64,000 nucleotides of DNA from Sorghum bicolor (taxonomy: Eukaryota > Streptophyta > Magnoliopsida > Poales > Poaceae): positions 11,865,894-11,929,893 of the forward strand of contig NC_012873.2 of the NCBI RefSeq assembly GCF_000003195.3, written 5' to 3'. Positions 57,825 through 64,000 of the stretch are shown piece by piece. The position numbers and the translations under genes were made by a program. The notes under the pieces are model-generated. The model saw only the letters and a program-made list of their open reading frames with translations, did no database searches and was not told the origin of the DNA. How positions within the stretch are numbered: position 1 is the stretch's first letter; the number at the start of each line of letters is the position of its first letter.

Positions 57825-60800
57825 ATGACCACGACGGCGGCTGCATCCTCCGGCGCCGTACGCAAGCGCGGCGTGATGCCACCTCCTTCATCCGTGCCTC
57901 CATCTTCACCGTCATCTGCTTCACAAGAGAGGCGGCATCCTCCCAATGAAGCCGTCCAAGAACAAGATGACAGAGACGCTGATGGCTCTGGGAGAATACT
58001 ACGTTTTCTGTACACCAGGTACATACAACGCAATTTATATTTCCTTTCAGGATATTGCTAGAATTAATGATTAGTTAGTGCCGATCTTGAAATTCCTGGT
58101 TCGTGCAGATTCCATGTCTTCAGTCGTCTGTACATAGCACTTAATCAGTTTTTAACTTCTCAAATGAGTATAACTATACATACGTATGCCTGTATAAATC
58201 TGAATGCAGCCAGTACGTTCAGGAAGATGTTAGGCACCACCAAATCTGCACATTTGTTGTCCCCACCACTTGCACACCTGAAAGTTCAGAAGTTATAGAT
58301 TGAATAAAAAATCCAATCAACACCATTCATCCATGATCTGTAAACAATATGCCATGACATAGGATAGTGATTTAATCATTGGGTCATCTAACTGCACACA
58401 TCCATCTTGATTTTAAAAGAAAATTCAGTCATAAATAGATCCACATATACTTGGTTAAATTTGTAGTCAGGCACTTTCAAAGAAGCCAACGTAGTACTGT
58501 AGAGGAAAATTAATTTCCTGCATATACACAAGCGCTCATATACACAAAGCCAACTAAAAGGTGCATAGTATATAATTAGAAATATTTTATATGCCATCTA
58601 CCAAGCGCTTATGTCCTCTAAATTTCTGCTAATTTTATGTTTTGAACAAACAAATTTTTGCAAATTTATTAAGTACACATGCCCTTTAATCTATCTGATA
58701 GGTGCAAGGGGGTACATATATAGGAGCACACTAATATAGAAATTATTAGTCAAAGTCTCATCATAAGGAGCAAAATATTTCCTCTTATTTTGCAACACAT
58801 TTTGCTAATTTTGTTGAATTCCAGTCAGAGTAATATCTTACACCACACCGTGATGTTTTACTCCTAATATATACACTTGGTGATTAAGCTATGCACACAC
58901 ATTGATATTTTTCTGCTCTCTACATGCACATAGTGAACCAATGACGGGTGACATGTGGACAATTCATTTCCAATGCAAGGGGAGACCTGAGGAAGACGAA
59001 ATTATCTCCGCTGATATGGATAGAGCTCAAATCTCATATTTTAACCTGGTACATTTCAAAGAACAGCTTGGGTATGGAGCCAGGGACTTCTTATACTACA
59101 AGAAGCGTTGCGGTGGGGATGTAGCTACACTTGAGCCCATCGAATATTTACGCCACGCAGAAGCAATACTACAGGACAATGCCGTGGATAAGGAAATCAG
59201 GTTGGTATTATCAACGGAGCCAGAACTAGAGGAAAATGTCAGCATAACACCTATTAAGCGACATAGGGAGAAGCGAAAACATGATCAATTAGGTACAGAT
59301 GAACACCTTGATGCCTACAAGGTGTGGCTAGCAAAATTGCGAGCCAAAGATGCAGAGACAGGTATGCATCACTCATTCAAATTGTTATAACATAATGTTG
59401 CTTTGACAAGTGCATCTGGTTAATCATGGCTCGCAGACTACATGGATGACTTCAGGGATGAAACAATTGAAACATACAAGGAATGGCTAAGGCATACAGG
59501 CCGTCGTCGACATATGTGTAATTAAATAGCTTTCATCATGTCATCAAATATACTACCAGCTCTTGTGCATTCAATAAAATAACTGACACATGCTGATTTA
59601 TTTTTTGCAGTGTCATTATTTGAAGAACATGTGGGTGAAGATCATTTAGCTGAAGGGGAGGGAAATCCAGAAAGGAGCACGACAAACAAAGATAGGCCAG
59701 CTCATGCAAGAAAGCCAAAACAACAAGGGAGTGGTATGTGCTGGTCCTTTCATTTTGCATTGTACCTTCAAGACTATTTTGCCGATCATGTATATTATAT
59801 TTATTTCATATGTTAATAAGGTGGATCCAAAACTCGTGGACGTGGATGTCTCAAAGGCTTCAAAGCAACTATCAAGAGAATTAAGAGCGGCTCTCAGAAA
59901 TTAAAGGTCGAATTTGATTCCTTGACGGGAGGCCCCTATGGTGAGAACAGCCGCACATTCGTCGATGAGATTGTGGTGTTTACTAGGAAAAAGGCTCCAC
60001 TTATAGGAGTGCAATCATGGAAGGATGTGAAGGACGTTGTGAAAATGGCAATAGTAGATGAGATGCTGGTGAGTCAATTGTTTTCTTTAGCCAAATGTTA
60101 TGAATTTAGTACCTTCACTTTACTGTTCTATCTGTCTTTCCATTCAAATAGAAAGTTTGGGACTTAGATGATATTGAAGATGCTAGTGAAAAGATGTGTG
60201 CAATTGCCAAAGAGAGGTACAAAGGATGGAGAGCTTCATTTAGTTCGACATACAAGGCATACTCCACTGACGCTCAACGAATGAAGCACAAGCCTGAAGA
60301 TTTAGACAACGTGGAGTGGTACTACTTGATCCAATATTTTGGAAGTGAGAGATTCCAGGTTTGTTGGTCTCTGGTTTCTTTTGTAATTCCACTGCTAAAT
60401 ACAACATAAATAACAGAGCTCTACTTGTCCACTCTTGCAGAATATTAGCACCAAGAACTCTAGAAACCGACAGAAACAGAAGACTAAGCATCTCATGGGA
60501 TCAAAACCATTTTCTCAAATTTGTTTTGAACAGGTGATGACAACATTAGCTAAGCTGATTACTTACTTAAATATATGGTCATTGCCTAATACTACATTAT
60601 ATTGCTGAAATCTCAGAGAAACCAAACTAATGGTCAACAACCTACTGATTTGGAACTTTGGAGGACGACTCACACCACCAAGGATGGGCAATGGTCAAAT
60701 GATGACTCTAGGGATGTCTATGTGAGTGCCTGTATATGATTGTAGCTTTAAAATTACAGCAACAACATGTTTCAAACTTATTTTCGAGCTGTTTGAAATT

Positions 60801-61455
60801 ACATGATCCTAATTTATTTATCATGTTTCACTTAGGAAAATGCCTGCATCCAAGTGACAGCGGCAAAAAAACGGAAGGATAGGCCCTTCCTTACGGTTGA
60901 GGAGGAAAACACAGTTTTCCAACTCAACTGCTCTAAAACTCTTGGAACAAAATCATATAGATGTCATGGACGTGGATACTTGGCGAAATATCCAACACGA
61001 AGCGCTCTACTAAAGCAAAGAGAAGAAGATGCAGCCCATAGTGAAGTTTTAGCCCAACATGAAAGAATGCAGCACCAACAAGAGGTTGAAGAATTAAAAG
61101 AAAAGCTTACAAATGAAGTTTCAGCAAGGGAAAGAGATAAGGAAGAAAGTATGAAACAAATTAAAGAAATCAGGGAAGAATTCCGGTCAACACTACAACA
61201 ACAAATACAATTGGCATTGCAGCAGGTACTCACTTTGGAACATGGTTCTCCTTTTTTTGGCTCCTCTATTTTGGCTAATGTTTTGTCTTTTGGGCTGCAC
61301 AGGCTATCACAGGAACCATCAACACCACACAGCTTCCAAATGGCGTAAGTATTGACAACAACTTCATCACACCGCCACGCATAGAGGAAGAAACTATAGA
61401 GGTAATAAAAATGCAGCAAGATTACTTACAAATGATGCAACATGTTTACACATAA
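57825..61455 (+). CDS. TNPA-like second CACTA protein (Transposase_24 type), 10 exons
   Basis: Exons read as 57825-58018, 58934-59361, 59437-59517, 59611-59733, 59821-60068, 60152-60358, 60441-60533, 60617-60721, 60836-61225 and 61303-61455. All introns are GT-AG, and phases join without a stop, giving about 673 codons. Exon 1 is Ser/Pro-rich. Exon 2 has a PB1-like segment (FQCKGRPEEDEI, FKEQLGYGARDFLYYKK) with basic RHREKRKH. Exons 5-8 match the plant En/Spm Transposase_24 pattern (EFDSLTGGPYGENSRTF, WYYLIQYFGSERFQ, SRNRQKQKTKH, LELWRTTHTTKDGQW). Exon 9 is a coiled coil. Such proteins bind subterminal repeats and assist excision. Alternative splicing at GTAAGT (61345) or downstream exons are possible. 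The neighbour, divergent, is the broken TNP2 gene. Confidence 0.8.
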
Positions 61456-62219
61456 AATGCAACTTGTTTACATCAAAGCATCCATTTTGGCAGAATAATG
61501 GTCTAGCAAGCGTATTGACCACAGAAAAGGTAGTTGATGAAGGTACTACAATGAAAACAAAGATTAGTACTACTAGGCCTCTTTTCCAGAAAAAAGAATG
61601 GTGCCAATGGGTCATTGAATCATGTAATTTCCTCCCAACAACTATTGAGGACTCGTAATCAAATGAAACAACTGCAGGTATGAATATTATATATGATCAT
61701 TATATTTCATATCCCAAACGATATACGATATTTTTGTAGGGTGTACCTTAATTTACTTTATATCTTTGTTTTGCCACTATGATCTTTAAATTTGCATGTG
61801 CTTCCAAGGTTCCTATTTAAATTAATAATAAATTTTATATGTGTTCATGAGTTGCAGAAAAGCACGGACACCCAAAATATTTAGACAAAGCTTTATGCCT
61901 ATGTGCTAGTGATGGACTGCTAGAAGAATGAAGTGTTGATGGGTGATGGAGCTTGAAGCGGTCAATAAGGGAACTCACACTTAGTTATATTCTATTATGC
62001 CAAACATGGTTTCAAACTTGTATACGGAGATGATGTTTTTACTGTACTATGGTCAAGTTTATTTTAGTAGTACTCTGGTCGTGGTGTTATTACTTTGGTT
62101 GAGACATATATTTGAAGTTAATGAATGTTTGAATTGTTATATGTGATGCTGAAGTCTGTACTCATGGCACAATAATTTTGTAACCAAAATTAAATTGTAG
62201 CTATGAAACAAAACTAAAT
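61456..62219 (+). other. 3' flank of the TNPA-like gene
   Basis: The first 220 bp contain a short open frame (61464-61658), and AG/GT borders near 61678 and 61859 could add small 3' exons. The rest is AT-rich and noncoding up to the subterminal repeats. Confidence 0.45.
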
Positions 62220-62997
62220 GTGCTGGCCAAAATGCACTTGTTGCAACAAACTATCACGCAACCACTGTTTGTTGTTGCAATATGAATTATTGCCATAAAC
62301 ATTATGTGTTCTTATAGGATGTGTCTAACACCAACAATGACTCGTTGCATTTTTCACCTATTACCACCAACAATGATTCATTGCATTTTCCACCTATTAC
62401 CACCAACAATGTGTCATTGTATTTTCTATCTATTACCACAAACAATGCTTTGTTGCATTTTCTATTTGTTATCACCGACAATGATTTGTTGTATTTTCCA
62501 TCTATTGCATCCAACAATGATTCATTGCATTTCCTATCTACTACTACCAGCAAATGAACGTGGCAATTGTGACTCTAGCCACCAATTTTTTTATGTTGCA
62601 AGATTTCTATGATGCAATGGAGCACACTGCATGGCAATGTGGGCATATACCCACGTAACTATGGAGTGGTAGTAAAGTTATTTTGCAACAAGTTCATTCA
62701 TGGCAATAGTGTCATATTACAGCCTTGTGTTTCGACGCAATAGTAACTCACACGACCATTCTAGTGGTAGCAATATCCATGCTTGCAACCATATCATGGT
62801 TGCACTAGTTTTTTTTATGCGTTGCAAAACCATCACATTGCAACACCACATCAAAAGGATGCAAAAAGCTATTGCACCGTTCCAAATGCAACCACTTGTT
62901 AACGATCATACATGGATGCAATTGATCCATATTGCAACTAAAGTAGCCATATTGCAACCCAATATAGGCGTCACGACAGGGCTAGATCCTAGTAGTG
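62220..62997. repeat. CACTA copy B right subterminal repeats
   Basis: Dense GTTGCAA, TTGCAACC and TATTGCCAT motifs in both orientations continue to the terminus. Part of this region is organised as a regular 36-bp array (62331-62546). Confidence 0.75.
62331..62558. repeat. 36-bp tandem array in the CACTA right end
   Basis: Units starting CCAACAATGA or close variants begin at 62331, 62367, 62403, 62439, 62475 and 62511, exactly 36 bp apart, with a degenerate seventh start at 62547. Each unit contains AACAATGATTCATTG-type dyad sequence, then GCATTTTC and CTATTAC. The period is a multiple of three, so both strands show spurious 12-residue repeat peptides. Confidence 0.9.
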
Positions 62998-63000
62998 TAT

Positions 63001-63700
63001 CTTGAGCTAGATAAATCATATGGTGACGAGCCTTACATGGTTGAAAATCTTATGAAATCCCCCACAACTTTTGTATACAATCCTTTCCCAGATTCTGAAG
63101 TTAAGTTGGCTGAAATTAGGAAATACTAGAACTGTCCTGACTTTAAAGCAGCACAGAAGCATCAACATATAAATGTCATAACACATGTTCTATGAATCCG
63201 ATAAAGTTGCAGCTTACAGAGTTGGAAGGCTTAGCAAATCCCCTACAACTTTATTATAGACCACTTTTCCAAACTCTGCAGTTACGTTTGTCTAAAACAG
63301 TACACAACCGAAACTGGTCCATGTCTCTAACAGCACAGTTGTATCACCTTGTGATTTTCGTAACTCCCAAACCATAACAGTTATGAGGGTGATTCTTGTG
63401 GTGAGTGAAACATGTCGAAGTCTACTGTTTACTATAATTTTTCCATGCTTTTTGGTTGTCCAATATCAGAGATATACGCTGATATTAACAGGTTGCTCCA
63501 AAGGACAGGATATAGAAAACAGCAAATAACCACCCTTTCATTTGTCCTTATGCCTTAGTCCTATAAACTAAATAAAATTGTGGAAAAACCCCACAAGACT
63601 ATTGCTCTCATTACAAAAATCTAACTCAAACATAATCATAAAGACAAATCAACCAAGCAGTAAGGGTTCACAAGGTACACAGACCCAACTTTCGCTAGCG
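63001..63700. other. Gypsy-derived debris right of CACTA copy B
   Basis: Contains two related blocks of about 170 bp (around 63040-63120 and 63215-63300; shared AAATCCCC(C/T)ACAACTTT and CTCTG(A/C)AGTTA phrases) that also resemble 51580-51720. No coding region is seen. Confidence 0.5.
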
Positions 63701-63787
63701 TTTTTATTACACAAGGGAACACAAACTCCTATAACTTAAACTTGGTGTTGCTACTTCCATGATACAACTGTTGATTCTTCTATGGAC

Positions 63788-63832
63788 AATATTTAACATA
63801 ATGTCCTTCCTATTGGCAATGATAACACTTCC
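63788..63832 (-). pseudogene. Degenerate gag zinc knuckle
   Basis: The minus strand encodes KCYHCQ, a stop, then EGHYVKYCP. This keeps the C-x2-C-x4-H-x4-C spacing of a gypsy gag knuckle (compare CYRCGEVGHYAYQC in the Tekay-like element), with one codon turned into TAG. It shows that the last few hundred bases are gypsy gag debris. The remainder runs off the window. Confidence 0.65.
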
Positions 63833-64000
63833 TCTTAGCTGGATCTTTTGTGGTGTAATATTCCACTTAAAGTGTTGCTCGGTGTGTTATCAGCTCGCTG
63901 ACTCTGAAGGTTTATCTTCATTTGATTACTTTCTTCCTACCTTGCTTGGTCTTTTGAGTTTGAAACTCCTTATAGGTGATTATCGACCCATCTATGTATA

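Larger units (their letters stand above)
51764..62997. mobile_element. CACTA (En/Spm) element copy B, complete ends
   Basis: The left terminus CACTACAAGGATTGGACCC (51764) and the right terminus, which reads CACTACTAGGATCTAGCCC from the other strand (ending 62997), are inverted repeats. TAT at 51761-51763 and 62998-63000 is the 3-bp target duplication. Length is 11,234 bp. It holds a minus-strand TNP2-type gene and a plus-strand TNPA-like gene, divergently arranged, plus subterminal TTGCAA-rich arrays at both ends. TNP2 looks defective and the second gene looks open. A terminus of a different CACTA family lies inside at about 56703. Confidence 0.95.

Noticed and set aside
62302..62557. Repeat-containing peptides of 78-102 residues with 12-residue periodicity
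   Set aside because: The period equals the 36-bp tandem array and appears in several frames on both strands, so it reflects the DNA repeat.
62331..62558. CRISPR-like regular repeats
   Set aside because: Units are directly adjacent with no unique spacers, and the context is a plant CACTA transposon.
1..64000. A host gene, tRNA, rRNA or a defence-type system
   Set aside because: Every recognisable domain belongs to LTR retrotransposons or CACTA transposons. I saw no cloverleaf, no rRNA segment and no non-transposon enzyme motif.

Overview
This 64-kb window is plant nuclear intergenic DNA, almost certainly from a large-genome grass. The evidence is the set of long LTR retrotransposons (Tekay/RIRE3-like, Tat/Retand-like, Athila-like, SIRE/Maximus-like), the CACTA (En/Spm) transposons with grass-type DUF4216/DUF4218/TNP2 proteins, and spliced genes with short (71-115 bp) GT-AG introns. 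I see no convincing host gene, tRNA or rRNA. Essentially every interpretable stretch is a transposable element or a remnant of one. The species cannot be fixed from sequence alone.

Layout. 1-543 is unassigned. 544-4145 is the left part of a decayed CACTA element (copy A) with a broken TNP2 gene. 4146-5621 is a reversed SIRE-type Copia LTR fragment. It is interrupted at 5622 by an Athila-like LTR (5622-7075) plus its primer-binding site and leader. That element is split by a full Tekay/RIRE3-like chromovirus (7399-19678; 3.0-kb LTRs, target-site duplication TCCAT). Its noncoding interior resumes at 19684 and runs to about 21.3 kb. Tekay-like LTR and interior scraps follow (about 21290-21689), then another Tekay-like LTR (21690-24092 plus 43751-44718).

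That second LTR is split by a Tat/Retand-like element (24093-43745, duplication ACGTG). It carries gag and integrase on the minus strand and a spliced antisense gene on the plus strand. The element is itself split by an Athila-like element (27924-36213, duplication TCGAC) sitting inside an intron of the antisense gene. This Athila-like element encodes only gag plus two retropepsin-like domains. After 44718 come a gypsy scrap with a decayed protease, a 5'-truncated SIRE-like Copia element (about 45250-50986) with its 3' LTR, and another gypsy scrap.

A complete-ended CACTA element (copy B, 51764-62997, duplication TAT) then carries two divergent genes. The minus-strand TNP2 transposase gene is broken. 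The plus-strand TNPA-like/Transposase_24 gene can be spliced in my reading into a 10-exon, about 673-codon open frame with no stops. The window ends in gypsy debris with a degenerate gag zinc knuckle.

The nesting gives a relative time order: Tekay-like LTR, then Tat/Retand-like, then Athila-like. LTR divergence judged by eye (about 3-4% for Retand-like, about 1% for Athila-like) agrees with that order. The most unusual items are the gag plus double-protease element without reverse transcriptase, its placement in another transposon's intron, the gag-integrase fusion lacking the RT block, and the apparently intact CACTA accessory gene beside a dead transposase.
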